NCBI GenBank assembly: GCA_004380135.1
Contig: QXCR01000168.1
Span: forward strand, 1 to 60,902
Reading direction: 5' to 3'
DNA length: 60,902 nucleotides
Source: Stemphylium vesicarium
Lineage: Eukaryota; Ascomycota; Dothideomycetes; Pleosporales; Pleosporaceae
This document shows, piece after piece, positions 44,312 through 57,509 of the stretch (positions are counted from its first letter, which is position 1; each line of letters opens with the position of its first letter). Under the pieces are notes generated by a model. The model saw only the letters and a program-made list of their open reading frames with translations. It did no database searches and was not told the origin of the DNA. The position numbers were made by a program, and so were the translations under genes.

Positions 44312-45049
44312 AATGGACGATTAACGATACGCAAACTGCAACGTAAATACGAGTTTTGCAGATGGGAACGTGTAGATGGCCGACGGAAGTAACTTTGTGA
44401 AATTATTCACAGTCTTATCATGGCCGGCGGTATTGCTGAAGTCGGTTGGATAGTCGTGTTGGTGTGAGACGCAACGTGTAAGTCCGGGATAAGATGAGCC
44501 TCACGGGCGCTAAAGTAGAACGACCGTCAGTCTTACCGGATTAAGCAAACTTCGAGAATATGGGGTCTAGGATCGAGTTGCGCCGAGGCTTGGTCCAGCA
44601 TCATGGCATTTAGACTTTGTCGCCTACTCTACGGTCCGATTGCCAATGTAAACATCATGTCAAGAGCACTGTCTGCGCTGCGCCAATGTCACCGCAGCCA
44701 CGACCAACGCTCGTGAGGACAATGTCACACACCGTCCACATGCAAAGCAAATCATTAAGATTTCTTTTGTCATTTCTCTGCACCACTCAGAGTCATTATT
44801 GTGGTATTGCAATCTACTGCACAACCGGTGTCCGTTCGTTAACCGCATTGCGTCATCATCGTCATCATCATCATCTGCATTCTCACGCCGTTTCGCCAAA
44901 AATGCTCCTATTCTATCATCCTAGCGCCACCAGGCAGGTCGCTGCCAACTGAAAGGAAGATGGGAAGATAAGGATGGCCAAGAACCCAAACAAGTGCACA
45001 CTCCCGCTCATGTATGTCCTTTGGCGATGCTTGTGAACGAAGAAGGCCC
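44312..45049. other. Intergenic, CDC55 to transporter gene
   Basis: 738 bp between two reverse-strand genes. A short CATCATCGTCATCATCATCA tract lies near 44852. No gene is recognised. Confidence 0.4.
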
Positions 45050-46849
45050 TTACAATGCGGAGAAGACGAAGAGCTGCAACTGGTTAGCTTGTGCAATCGA
45101 CTTGAAGAAGCGGCTGAAACTTACATTGTTTGTCGCTGCTATAGCAATACTGTCCTCGAACGGGTGCCAGCTCATGTGTAGAATCTTCTTGTTGAAGTCA
45201 ATCTGGTCCGCGTCTGTCTCTTTCCTCATGCGTTGCCCCTGCCCAGCAGCGCCGGCGGCAGGGCTGCCAGCTCTTGACCCGCCCTTCTTGCTGGTGTTGC
45301 TACCTGTCGGGCTTGTCGACGAGTTCATAGGCGTTGGAATTCCAACCTTCTTAGCTTTGAACGCAGACTTGTCAGCCTGCAATACAACCTCGGTATCCTT
45401 GTCGTTGTCGGACGGGTATATCATGAAGTTGTTGTTGTAACTGCCAGTCATGACGTTCTTCGCATCTCCGGAGAAGACAACCTCGAACTTGTCAAAAATG
45501 CTGTCGTTCTCGTACGTGTCGCATAGTCTGGGTCGCAGATGTTCGTGGATGGGGATCGTCTTGACCGGCGTCTTCTCCATGTTTACATCCCAGATCTTGA
45601 CAGTCAAGTAGTCGCGAGACAGGATGTATCGTCCGTCATGTGAGAACCGTACGTCGGAGATGGACGATATGATTTCGGAGAAGAATGACCTGGATGAAGG
45701 GTCCTCTTCTTGCTCGAATTCTAGGGTTCTTTTGTCAGAATAAGCTTACTTGTGTAAGGTTGTGTAATACTTACGCTTTGCGTGCTGGTCACATAGAGCA
45801 CTTTCGCGCATATCGGCTAGCTTGATGGTTCCCTTGGAGCTTGCGTACATGAACCAATTGCAGCTGATAGGGTGGAACTCGGCAGCTGTGATGACTTCTG
45901 TGAGCTCCTCCATGTTAGCTGGCTTGATGTCGACAATGTTGAAGCTCTGATCCTGGATGTTGAGGTTCCAGAGGTTGATCCGCAGATCGTCGCTACTAAT
46001 GAATGTCTCTCCATCACTGTTGACGGATATGCTGTTGATGTGGTATGCGTGTGCGTTCGCATACGTCTTCCGAGGTACTGCCGCGACAACGGTGTCGTGA
46101 TGTGTGAGTCGCGGGAGCTTCAGGTCGGTGGCACTGCGGAACTGTGCATTCGGGTTCCTGACGGGACCGCCTCCACCAGCAACCCCGCCTCCAGGCGTCA
46201 ACTCGTGTGACAGGTTGTTCTCCGCCACTACCTTCAGCGACTTCTCAAACACCTTCCATAACTTGATGGTCTTGTCGTTTGTGGAAAGCAGGTAGTGTGA
46301 GGCGTTTTGGCGGCGGCACCATTTGATCTTGTTGATCTTTTCCTCGATCTCGAGAGATTTTAGATAGTCGAATTCGGGCTCATGCGATTGGAACTCGGTG
46401 TGGAACTTGTATTCGCAGGTTTTTTTCTGCTGGTGGTTAGCTGCTGGGGTGGCCGAGGGGCTCGTTGGGGAGCCGTACCGTCTCGTTCCTCTCGAACAGG
46501 ACCACACGACCGCCCTTGTCGCCAGTTGCGAGGTAGTTGCCCGTCTGGTCGAATTCGACGGTGGAGATGATGTCGGCTGCGCTGGCTGTCAGCAATTGCA
46601 TGCAGGTATTAATAGCGTGTACAGCGGGCGAAGCAAGAAAAGGGTACGTACCTTCGGTTATGTCTTCAACATCGCCTTTGTCGCCGAAGCATCTGTTTCC
46701 GTCAGTGGCGTCATTCAGCGAGCGCCGTGAGCCGACTCGCAGAGCGTAGCTCGAGACAAGCTGCAACAGGCTGCTGGCACAGCCGACACGGGTTATTGCA
46801 CGTACTGGGTGAATTTCCACGTCGTGGGGCTGCCTTCGGCTTCTACCAT
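45050..46849 (-). CDS. CDC55: PP2A regulatory subunit B (B55/CDC55)
   Basis: Six exons, 46849-46806, 46692-46652, 46576-46479, 46426-45775, 45720-45125 and 45079-45050, give 486 residues. It is the WD40 regulatory subunit that directs protein phosphatase 2A in mitosis and morphogenesis. Family landmarks appear in order: DIISTVEFDQTGNYLATGDK, EFQSHEPEFDYLKSLEIEEK, INKIKWC, SFNIVDIKPANMEELTEVIT, RSFFSEIISSISDVRFSHDG, and the C-terminal LQLFVFSAL from a 30-nt last exon. A Gly/Ser-rich insert near the last blades (SSTSPTGSNTSKKGGSRAG) is variable in fungi. Confidence 0.94.
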
Positions 46850-47391
46850 GATTCTTGACAAGGATTGCGGAACACCAGCGGCGTGCGATCAGGTGTAGCT
46901 AGCGCTTCGGGGTGCTCAGTGGCGGGGATTGTTCGCAGAGCAGGTACGTGAGCTCCTGGAAGTGCAGTATGGCCGGGGGCGAGATAGCGCGGGCGACGTC
47001 GATAGGGAGGGGGGCTGGTGATGGGGGATGATGTAGTGGGAGCGGTGTCTGTTGGGTGTGCGTGGGCGATGGCGATGGCGGGGTCTAGCGGATGGAGGGC
47101 GTATGTTGGAGCGTCCGGGAGAGTCGAGTCGGCAGCGGAATGGCGACGGCGGGCGACAGGGCAAGGAGCAACAGCGCAGGTACAGAGGCAAAGCGTGTTA
47201 GCTGATACCTCGATTCACCCCTCCAACCTGCCAAGGCCGGACCTCACATGGAAAGCGCGCCATGCCGCATACCGTTAGTATGACCAACTAGCGCAATCAG
47301 CTCGCTCCGCCCACAACAATATTCGTCTCGCTCAAAGGAACATCTTCTTCGACAACTTCGACACTACTAACCATAGCACATCGAACTCGCC
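46850..47391. other. Divergent promoter region, CDC55 and RPL3
   Basis: 542 bp between divergent start codons. No specific element is identified. Confidence 0.4.
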
Positions 47392-48727
47392 ATGTCCCAC
47401 AGGAAGTTCGAAGCCCCCCGCCACGGGTCTCTGGCATTCTTGCCGCGAAAGCGTGCGTCCCGTCACCGCGGTAAGGTGAAGAGGTAACTGCTGCCCCCAT
47501 GGCCGAAAGTTCGACAGCCTGCTCACTGCCGCACCCAGCTTCCCCAAGGATGACCCGAAGAAGCCCGTCCACCTGACGGCTGCCATGGGATACAAGGCCG
47601 GTATGACGACGATTGTCCGCGATCTCGACCGACCAGGTGCCAAGTTGCACAAGAAGGAGATTGTCGAGGCCTGCACTGTCATCGAGACTCCTCCCGTACG
47701 CACGCCCATAGGCCCGAAAATTGAGACGCTCCGCTAACACGGCCGCAGATGATCGCTGTCGGTCTTGTCGGCTACATCGAGACCCCCCGTGGTCTCCGCT
47801 CGCTCACCACTGTCTGGGCTGAGCACCTGAGCGACGAGGTCAAGCGCCGCTTCTACCGCAACTGGTACAAGAGCAAGAAGAAGGCCTTTACCAAGTACGC
47901 CAAGAAGCACTCGGAGAGCAGCGGCCAGTCAATCACCCGCGAGCTCGAGCGCATGAAGAAGTACTGCACCGTCGTCCGCGTTCTCGCCCACACCCAGATC
48001 CACAAGACCCCGCTTCAGCAGAAGAAGGCCCACCTTATGGAGATCCAGGTCAACGGTGGCAGCATCGCCGACAAGGTCGAGTTCGGCCACGGTCTCTTCG
48101 AGAAGCCTATCGAGATTGGCTCCATCTTCGAGGCCAACGAGATGATTGACGTTATCGCCGTCACCAAGGGTAAGGGATTCAACGGTGTCACCTCCCGATG
48201 GGGCACCAAGAAGCTCCCGCGTAAGACACACAAGGGTCTCCGCAAGGTCGCCTGTATCGGTGCCTGGCACCCTGCCCACGTGCAATGGACTGTTGCCCGT
48301 GCCGGTCAGGACGGATACCACCACCGTACCTCTGTCAACCACAAGATCTACCGTATGGGCAAGGGCGAGGATGAGGGCAACGCCTCGACCGAGTTCGATG
48401 TCTCCAAGAAGCGCATCACACCGTAAGTCACATGCCTTTTCCAAACATGAGCCAGCACTAACACTTGCCAGCATGGGTGGCTTCGTCCGCTACGGTGAGG
48501 TCAAGAACGACTTTGTTCTCATCAAGGGTAACTGCCCTGGTGTCAAGAAGCGTGTCATGACCCTGCGCAAGTCCATGTTCACCCACACCAGCAGGAGAGC
48601 GCTGGAGAAGGTCGAGCTCAAATGGATCGACACCTCTTCCAAGTTCGGTCACGGTGCTTACCAGACACCAGCCGAGAAGAAGCAGTACGAGGGTGTCCTC
48701 AAGAAGGACCTTACGACTTCGGCTTAG
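47392..48727 (+). CDS. RPL3: 60S ribosomal protein L3 (uL3)
   Basis: Exons 47392-47483, 47539-47695, 47749-48422 and 48472-48727 give 392 residues, the usual length. It is one of the first proteins on the large subunit and reaches the peptidyl-transferase centre. It begins MSHRKFEAPRHGSLAFLPRK and contains AMGYKAGMTTIVRDLDRPGA, the tryptophan-finger region CIGAWHPAHVQWTVARAGQD with GYHHRT, and ends KKDLTTSA. Introns are short GT..AG with junctions exactly in frame. Third-position C preference is strong, as expected of a highly expressed gene. Confidence 0.96.
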
Positions 48728-49762
48728 GAGTCTTGAGGTGGTGGTACGGAGTGCATGCATTTCTCTCATGGGCTTTGGCGCACGGGATAGGTCTACAACA
48801 TGGATGCCAGTCATGAGCGATTGAACAAAAATTCAACGATTCCCCAATTCAACCACCGTGCCACTTGCGAGAGCTTTGCGTGATGTTTTCAATTTTGACA
48901 AAGGCCAAAGTGTTGATCTAACCGAAAAAGTCGGCGGCGGGAAATTGCCTCGACTCTGTTTGGGATAATCGCGAAGGCGGATGGGTCGCAACCGAGAAAG
49001 GGACTAGCACGGCTTGTGGGGTGGCGGGTTAATGGTTTACTTGCTTCAAGGTTGCTTCAAGGTTGCTTCAAGGTTGCTTCAAGGTAACACAGGCAGCTCT
49101 TATAATCCCTAGTCAGGGAGTGCTACCCTGCCAAGAACGAGAGCAAGGCAGCATGCGCATGATGGTGACGGCTATACGAAGTGTCTACGGTGCGGAGAAA
49201 ATTTCCAAAATTACTGATTGGGGGGCGGCGGCCATGTGATCAGTCGAGAACGTCTATGACGACGACGAATAGAGGTCGATATCTTGAGCGCCAGCGGCAA
49301 TGGCTGTCGGGCCAGAATATGGTGCGTGAGTCAGGCCTGTTGACAGCAGTGGCCATGTGCTCCATTACCAGCAACAGCCATTGCTGTGGAGGGCAGGTAG
49401 CACGACAGATTCGTGGCCGTAGGCAAAACTGGAGACTATGACAACCGAATGAATGACAGTCGTGAGTGTTTTCATGCTCTGTACCGATGCCACGACCTGG
49501 CACGGCGCAACGGCGTAAAGCAAAGCGGTCATATACCATGCCGGACATAGAGGCCAACGTCCATCACGGCATCAAGAAGAAAAGTCGGGATGGCAGGTAC
49601 TTGCAAGGCGATGCAGCCGAGGCTTACCGATCCAATTAGCGCTCGTCGATTTTAGTTTGTAAGTAGAAGGCCGGTCGCAACTGCCATCATCGACCTCCAA
49701 CATCGAACCGACCCAAGACCTCTCGCACTCCCCCTACCCTTCGCTCTTCGGCTACCGCCAAT
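48728..49762. other. Intergenic, RPL3 to SDH1
   Basis: About 1 kb between two forward genes. An 11-bp tandem repeat is at 49041-49084. Small frames at 49181-49557 lack resemblance to known proteins. Nothing else is recognised. Confidence 0.4.
49041..49085. repeat. 11-bp tandem repeat (TTGCTTCAAGG)x4
   Basis: Four perfect copies lie in tandem downstream of RPL3. No function is apparent. Confidence 0.95.
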
Positions 49763-52027
49763 ATGAGTTGTCTCAGGATGCGTCGCACGCAGCTTGCAAG
49801 CCAGGTGAGTTTACAGCGGGCCTCCTCCACCACGCATGCTCGGTCGACAACCGTTATAACCGGTATCCGCCGCACCGAGGCGTGTGCCACATCCCACATG
49901 GCTTCGGTAGACAGTCGCATAGCAAGATACCGCCTCAGTAGTCTCAGATGCCATTACTGGATGCCGCAGACATTTCCAGCGCTATTCGGCAGTTCAATGG
50001 CTAATATTTGCCGCAATAGCTCGCGAGGAGTTTCCGCCCAACCACACGAGCTTTCTCGTCGACCCGACCCGCGCAACGTGTATTCGCTACCGAGAACCTG
50101 AGGGCGAAGGAAGCATCGGGCTTTATTTCCAGCAAATACCCCGTCATCGACCACGAATACGATGCCATTGTCGTCGGCGCTGGAGGTGCTGGTCTGCGAG
50201 CGGCATTCGGTCTCGCTGAAGCTGGCTTCAACACGGCCTGTATATCAAAGCTCTTCCCCACTCGATCGCACACGGTAGCCGCACAGGGTGGTATTAACGC
50301 CGCGCTCGGAAAGTACGTAGGGGCATCAGACAATAGGCAAACGACCAGAGGCTGACGGATATGTGTAGCATGCACGAGGATGACTGGAGGTGGCATATGT
50401 ACGACACTGTCAAGGGTTCAGATTGGCTCGGTGACCAGGACGCTATCCATTATATGACAAGAGAGGCGCCCCAGTCCGTCATTGAGCTCGAGAACTACGG
50501 CTGCCCATTCTCAAGAACCGACGATGGCAAGATGTAGGCCATGCGCTAGCCCCGCATTTCTACGATATGCTGACCCAGCTTAGTTACCAGCGTGCTTTCG
50601 GTGGACAATCGCAAAAGTACGGAAAGGGTGGACAAGCATACCGATGCTGCGCTGCTGCTGACCGAACTGGTCACGCCCTGTTGCACACCCTCTACGGACA
50701 ATCTCTGCGTCACAACACCAAATACTTCATCGAGTTCTTCGCTACCGATCTGATCATGGAGGACGGCGTCTGCAAGGGTGTCGTTGCCTACAACCAGGAG
50801 GACGGAACCATTCACCGTTTCATCGCAAAGAACACCGTCTTGGCCACTGGTGGTTACGGACGCGCTTACTTCAGCTGCACATCGGCCCACACCTGCACTG
50901 GTGACGGTATGGCCATGGTTGCCCGTGCCGGTCTCCCCAACCAGGACATGGAATTCGTCCAGTTCCACCCCACTGGTATCTACGGTGCCGGTTGCTTGAT
51001 CACTGAGGGATCCCGTGGAGAGGGTGGCTACCTGCTCAACTCCGAGGGCGAACGATTTATGGAGCGTTACGCACCAACCGCCAAGGATCTTGCCTCCCGC
51101 GACGTCGTCTCCCGATCAATGACCCTGGAAATCCGTGAAGGTCGCGGTGTCGGCCCCGAGAAGGACCACATCTACCTCCAGCTCAGCCATCTGCCTCCTG
51201 AGGTCCTCCACGAGCGTCTCCCTGGTATCTCTGAGACCGCCGCTATTTTCTCTGGTGTAGACGTTACCAAGCAGCCCATCCCCGTCCTCCCCACTGTGCA
51301 CTACAACATGGGTGGTATTCCCACCAAGTACACTGGTGAGGTCCTTACCCAGGACGCACAAGGCAACGACCAGGTTGTACCCGGTCTTTTCGCTTGCGGT
51401 GAAGCTGCCTGCGTATCTGTCCACGGTGCTAACCGTCTTGGTGCCAACTCTCTCCTGGATCTGGTTGTCTTCGGCCGTGCTGTATCCCACACCATCCGTG
51501 ACAACTTCAGTCCCGGCCAAACCGCTGACCCTGTATCCGCTGACGCTGGTGCCGACTCCATCTCGGTCCTGGACAAGATCCGTACCTCCGATGGTTCCAA
51601 GTCGACCGCCGAGGTCCGTCTCCAGATGCAGAAGGTCATGCAGACCGATGTCGCCGTCTTCCGAACACAAGAGTCGCTCGACGAGGGTGTCAAGAAGATC
51701 CACGATGTCGATGCCGACTTCGCCAACGTCGGTATCAAAGACCGCAGCATGATCTGGAACTCCGACCTTGTCGAGACTCTTGAGCTGAGGAACTTGCTCA
51801 CTTGCGCTGTTCAGACCGCCGAATCTGCCGCCAACCGTAAGGAGTCGAGAGGCGCCCACGCCCGTGAGGACTTCCCCGAGCGCGATGACGACCAGTGGAT
51901 GAAGCACACTCTTTCATGGCAGAAGAAGCCGCACGGTGAGACACAGCTTGGCTACAGAAAGGTCACTGGTGTTACACTAGACGAGGCCGAGTGCAAGGCT
52001 GTACCTCCGTTCAAGCGTACTTACTAG
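49763..52027 (+). CDS. SDH1: Succinate dehydrogenase flavoprotein subunit
   Basis: Exons 49763-49804, 50020-50312, 50369-50533 and 50584-52027 give 647 residues. It oxidises succinate to fumarate in the mitochondrial inner membrane complex II. The spliced presequence is basic (MSCLRMRRTQLASQLARSFR) and leads to the FAD fold DAIVVGAGGAGLRAAFGLAE. SHTVAAQGG carries the His that binds FAD covalently. Substrate-site segments QFHPTGIYGAG, GSRGEGG and HGANRLGANSLLDLVVFGRA are present. It ends ..AVPPFKRTY. The first intron (215 bp) is long, but the frames fit. Confidence 0.96.
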
Positions 52028-52661
52028 AGAAAGAGAGCATGATGGGATTTGAAAGAAATGTTTTGTGTTCTATGTACATTGGCTGATCCGATTGGATCGG
52101 CGATGCATGTTTTAGCATGTTTGAGAGTACCTAGCCGTTGAGAATTGACAATCGAATATTCCAAGTTACTACGCCGTTGTCATGTGTTTGAGATTCGAAT
52201 TTGTGCTGCTCAGGCCGAAGGACGGGAAAAAGCGTAGCACTAGGTAGCAGCGTGCACCTTCAGCGAGAGTGTCGGGGTGTGATCGTGCAAATGGCGCTTG
52301 GGAAGGAGTCGCCAAAGATTTGGGGGCCAAGTCTGTAAGCCTCAACAACGAAACAATCTCACATCAGATACTCCATTCCATAGACGATCCCGCATGGCCC
52401 AGCCTCGAGAACAAAAGACACTTTCGCTGAAGCGCCTCGAATCCCATAAATGATAATGGACGCATGTTGCGCCACATTTATTAGCACGATCTGTGTGCCA
52501 ATCTTGTGGTGGCTATGGGGAGCCTAAGGCGTTTTCTATTTGAGGACGCTTCAGTCGTAACTCAAAGTATCATATTTGTACATCAATCTCTATATCCCTC
52601 CAAAACTGCAACTGGTGCCCCATTACGCTCTTTCTAATATTTTCCCGCTGCGGACTAAATC
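52028..52661. other. Intergenic, nothing recognised
   Basis: 634 bp after SDH1. It has balanced composition, no gene and no clear repeats. Confidence 0.4.
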
Positions 52662-55158
52662 ATGTCGTCACCAGAACATTGGCCGTATTCGTCGCCCTAC
52701 CAGGGTCCACAGACACCGATATCTGATCAACGTGGATACGATAATGCGACGCGATCTCGGACACCAAGTTTGGACCTGGCAACATCATATGGCGTTTATG
52801 AAGTGTGGAACGAGATGCATCCTCTGCCGTAGGTGCAGTGTTGCAGTAGATTTGAGCAGATGACTGATTCCAGACGCGCAGATTATCAGACCGATTAGAC
52901 ACTGAAAAGTTGCTACAAGCCCAGGCTTGGCCGGCCAAGTGCAGATCTTCTTCTACATCTAGTACACTATCAAATGACACAGATGAAAGGATGGATCGTG
53001 CTACAAAATGGTTAAACCGCCTGGACCGCAAGATTGAACACATATCCCAACTCCCTGTTGTCAGCCACATCGTCAAGCCTCTCAAATGGATTGGCCGTCT
53101 CAAAACCGGGTTCATGTCTAAGAGCCGCTTCCAAGGATGGCGTATGGGTATCCTCCTCGGCTGCTTCATGTCAACGACGATATTGGCCTGCAACATTACG
53201 ATACTAGTCTTCCGTGCGATAAAAAATGGCGGGTTTCAAGGTGGGTTTCCTACCCCTTTCACAGGGCAAGCTGAGGATATGTCGTTCCGAAGCAGCGCCT
53301 TTCACATTTTGATCAAAATTCTAAGTACTCTGCTCCTGGTAGCGTCGAACTATACGATGCAGGTTCTTAGTTCTCCTACACGACAGGAGATTGACAGGGC
53401 ACACACCTTCAACCAGTGGTTGGATATCGGGATTTTGAGCTTGCACAATTTTGGACGGATCTCACGAAGAAGGCGATTGCTATCCGTCATCATGGCAATA
53501 TCCTCCATTTCAATACACCTCTTGTATGTTCATGGCTGTATATTCCGATTAGGAACTGACAGGTCACTGTTACAATTCCGCAATCTTCTATATTGGCGCC
53601 AACAACGATTACAGTGGCCATCTCATCAAGTCTGGCAGCGCTGGCGACACAGTCACGGCCTTTCCCGATACAAACTTTACCAAGATGAACACGGCCGAAC
53701 TTACCAAAGCATATCTCACCGACTTCGTTGTACAAAGACTTGTACATTGCCGTAGATGACTACGCTTCTGCGATAAATTACACAACCATCCCCGATTTTC
53801 CAGATGGCTGGCCCAACACTGATGAGAAAAAACATAGGACCCAAATACAACCTGGCCGATCGGCCCTATGCTGAAATTTACATCTCTCCGAATATCAAGA
53901 GCAAACACAAAAAACTGGATATTGCTAAGTGACTCTGTTGAGAAAAGCAATCTTCACTTGTCACCACAAGCATCTAAGTTCGCCCATATCACGCACGGCT
54001 ACGCCACGAAAACCGAGACCCTGAGTCGCATCCAGCTGAGTTTCACCTTCATGATCATTGTGATATCATGCAACGTACTAAAACTATGCACCATGCTCTG
54101 GGTGCTATTCATGGAGAGGGAGGACTATCTCGTCACGACAGGCGACGGCGCCGCGTCATTCCTAGAATACCCCGATCCCAAAACAGAACGAATGTGCGTT
54201 TCAACGAGATACGACATCATCGACAACATATGCGACCCAGACCTGGATGTCAAGCCGCACAACGATGAACTCGCAGCTGTGGTGACTAAGGTCAAGGGTA
54301 CTTGGTCCAAAGAGTACAGCACATACCCCACCGCGCTTGACCGAGACCGAGAATACGGGTCCTACTTCATTTAAGTCCCACAATAGCCAAATTCAACCTC
54401 TTCGATTCTAACCTTCACCCAGTTTCATCGTAATCGGCCTCTTCTTCGCAGGTTCCGTAGCAACCCTCTGCACGCTCGGCAGATTCTCCACAAAATGGGG
54501 CACAGCCAGCGACAACATCTTCCTCAAGGGTTTCAGTTCTGCGCAGTCCACGCTCACCAGTGCTTGGGTCGTCAACGCTTTCCAACTCATTCTTTTTTTC
54601 TGTTACCTAACCATCAACAGCGAGTGTACGGCCATGGCCGGCGCGGCCGAGTGGAACCATCTCGCCACGTCGCGGAAAGGGCTGCGGGTCACGCGTCCCG
54701 CGGGTCAACAGCGCGATACATATTTCCTGCAGCTGCCGTATCGCTGGTCGCTGCCGTTGACGGCCGCGAGTTTCGGACTGCATTGGCTGCTCTCGCAGAG
54801 TATTTTCATCCTGAGGATTGATCAGTATGACAAGAAAAATAATTTGGATGTGGGGGAGTCGCAATCGGCGTGTGGGTTTTCTGGGTTTAGTTTTCTCATG
54901 TTGGCGGTTTCGTTCTATGTCCTTGTTGGTGTGGTTGGCTTGGTGGGGAGGAGGAAGATGAGGGTTAGGATACCGTTTGCGGCGTCGTGCAGTTTGGTCA
55001 TTAGTGCGGCGTGTCATCCGCCTCTGCATGATGCTGATGCACAGATGCGGCCTGTGCAGTGGGGTGTCACGGAGGGGACCATGTTCGATGGGGAAAAGCA
55101 TTGCGCGCTGACGTCGAAGACTGTGACGAGGCCGAAAATTGGGGAGAAGTATCTGTGA
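52662..55158 (+). pseudogene. DUF6536-type membrane protein gene, broken by several frameshifts
   Basis: The coding trace starts at ATG 52662 (MSSPEHWPYSSPYQG). A DUF6536 core is readable at 52875-53523: GWRMGILLGCFMSTTILACN, then FHILIKILSTLLLVASNYTM then QVLSSPTRQEIDRAHTFNQW. The trace then jumps frames without matching splice sites: CYNSAIFYIG.. from 53565, YKDLYIAVDDYASAINY from 53731, YNLADRPYAEIY from 53846, and LSRIQLSFTFMIIVISCNVL from about 54020. A last frame carries the membrane segments of the C-terminus to 55158. At least three breaks between 53523 and 53931 cannot be explained by GT..AG introns, so I call it a pseudogene. The family is a fungal polytopic membrane protein of unknown role. 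Confidence 0.7.
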
Positions 55159-55178
55159 GAAATACAAGGGGAAATGTC

Positions 55179-57509
55179 TCAGCGTCGTCGCCAGAACTCG
55201 TACCACCCGGTCCGCTGCCCCGCATTATCTTCAATGACCCCAGCATTGTTCACTGACCCATCGTACGTCGGTGGCTGCTCCGATACCGATGAGTTGCTCG
55301 ACGTAAACGAGGTCGTCTGCACCATCATCGGGCTCTTGCCGGGGAGCCACAGAATCGAGAGATCCTTGAGTTTATACCCCTTCTCAATGAGCGGTATCTC
55401 GCTTTCCAGGTTTGTCCATTCGTTTTGTCCTTCGCCCTCGTAGGCGCGGCGCTGCAGCTGTCACACCCCGTCCTGTGTCCAGCGGGCGATGCGGGGGCCG
55501 AGCGCGCGGCGGAAGCGGCTGAGGTAGATGAGGAATTTGAGGATCGTGATGTCGATGATTGCGACGAGGATGGAGAAGGCGAAGACAAAGGAGAGACCGA
55601 AGACGTTGATGTTGCTAAATGGAGGTTAGTACTTGCGAATGTGGGTATAGTTTGGGCCACGGTCGACTTACACGAACCCACCTGTTTTCTTCATCTTCTG
55701 TGCTCCGCAATGCGCCTTCTCACCTTTCCTCTCAGGCTTCAGCAAATACCCATCTTCGTATGGGTCAATCGCTTGGGGCCCTGTAGCATAGTTCGAAACT
55801 GCGATTTGCATAGCGGCCCATGTCTCGTATTCCCAGCCAATGACTTCCTGCTTCCAGAAGCCGTTCGGAAGGGGTTCCATGGTGAAGTCGTTCTTAGACA
55901 TGAGTGTGGAGACTTTGCACGATACGACGTTCACCGACTGATAAAGCCAGGATGACTTAATGAGTAGCTGTATCAAGGCCCGTTGCACGCTACTCGCCTC
56001 CTCAAAGTCTTTCTCCTCTAGTACGTGGTAATGTAGGCCCGATAAAGGCGTATGAAAATCGTCTTTCCCGCTTCTGGCGTGGCAGAATTGATACTAGGGA
56101 TGTCAGCTATGCGTTCCAAGATCCATCGAGTTTCACCTTACGTGCTGTCTGCAGCCCACTCCCTTGACAGGATAATCCGCTAGATACCTCGTGAGGTTTG
56201 CACCGGTCGATGCATCTACAGTAGCCACTACTTTGTGTGCCGAGTAGAGCGGGTCATCGACTGGACCTTTGAAATACAGCACATTTCGCATGAAAGGCTT
56301 CCAATACAAATCGCCGTTTGATTCGGGGCCGCGGAGAGGAAAGAACTCTTCCTTTGGGAACCAAGTGGGTTTTACAAGGCCCTCGCTATTGTTGTAAAAC
56401 GTTCCGCCCCTGTTTCTCGATGTCAGAAGAGGATAACGTTAGAAGTGGTGACCTCATGATAACTCACCGTGCAACTCTCGGATTGCCACTAATGTTTGAA
56501 GCAACAAAGTAACCAAGAAAGCTTTCAGAGCTTACGAGATCACTCTTTGGACCATAGAGGACTGGCACAATCTGTTCGCCTGCTATTATCTCTCGGCCTT
56601 CGGGTTTGAAGAAGGGGAAGTCTTCCAGATTGTAGACCTTGTAGTATCCCTCAATGGGCAGGACAGTGCACTCGGTCTTTTTACTGATGAATACACCATC
56701 TTCAGCTGCTAGGTTCAACCTAAAGGCCTTGCTGACATCCACGAGTCCAGAGTCTACTCTGATAGAGTCCTCGGTGTCGCACATGGTTTCGTTGAAAGGG
56801 TAAGTTACATTGCTGACTTTGGGAAGTATATTCGGCCGTGTGAAGACGTTGCAAGTTGCTGGAACTGCGCCGTCTTGGTAACAGTTTTTGGGCGTATGTT
56901 GGAGCAGCCTGCGTCAAGGCATCGCCGTAAGTTCGCCATGCTGTTCCATTGAATCCAACGGCAGCACACCTAGTAGAGTCGACCTGTATATCGATAGTCC
57001 TGGTGTTAACAACCAGCGAAGAAAAAATCGATGCTGCGACCGTCATGGCGGTGAAAAGGATCGCGATCAGCACCAGCAACGCAGATCCCAGGAAAGGCCG
57101 GTCGGCGCTCTTCCGCCAAGTCCACCAAAGCTTCACTGCCTCAGCTACAACTGAGCTCGGTGTCGGAAGGGTTTGTAGCATTGCCTGCTGCTGTCTGAAC
57201 AGAGCATCCATTGGGCGTCCGTTGGCTCGGATCTGATGTATCGCAAATGCGGCAAGATGCCATAGATGCGCAGTTCCTACTCCAATTAGATCTCTTTGGA
57301 TAATACATGGCTATTGAGCTTACCGAGAGTTGACAAAACTGCTAGGAGGGCAACTACGAGGTTACCAGTTTGTGTATCGGTTGTGATGGTTTTTCCCAGG
57401 ACGGGTCCGCCATCCACGTTTGTTCTGTGATATAAATCTCATTATCCAACTTGCGTCTGGGATGGGGATATCCGTCAGGCCTAGACTCATCATATGCCTC
57501 TCTTGACAT
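55179..57509 (-). pseudogene. Uncharacterised fungal membrane protein gene, broken
   Basis: The reading begins near ATG 57509 (MSREAYDESRPDGY), with an intron around 57320-57260 and later introns. It encodes a hydrophobic N-terminal region, RPMDALFRQQQAMLQTLPTP, a membrane helix (LGSALLVLIAILFTAMTVAA), a large Cys- and Asn-containing outer domain (DLYWKPFMRNVLYFKGPVDD), and a C-terminal membrane helix (NVFGLSFVFAFSILVAIIDI). Three lesions are visible: a frame break near 57420, an extra base in a T5 run at 56885-56889 (the frame continues as CYQDGAVPATCNVF only after a shift), and a TGA at 55461-55463 where a sense codon is expected (TQDGV*QLQRR). It lies tail to tail with the DUF6536 pseudogene, and I do not know the family's function. 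Confidence 0.65.

Noticed and set aside
49041..49085. CRISPR-like array
   Set aside because: Direct 11-bp tandem copies without spacers in a eukaryotic genome; a simple tandem repeat.
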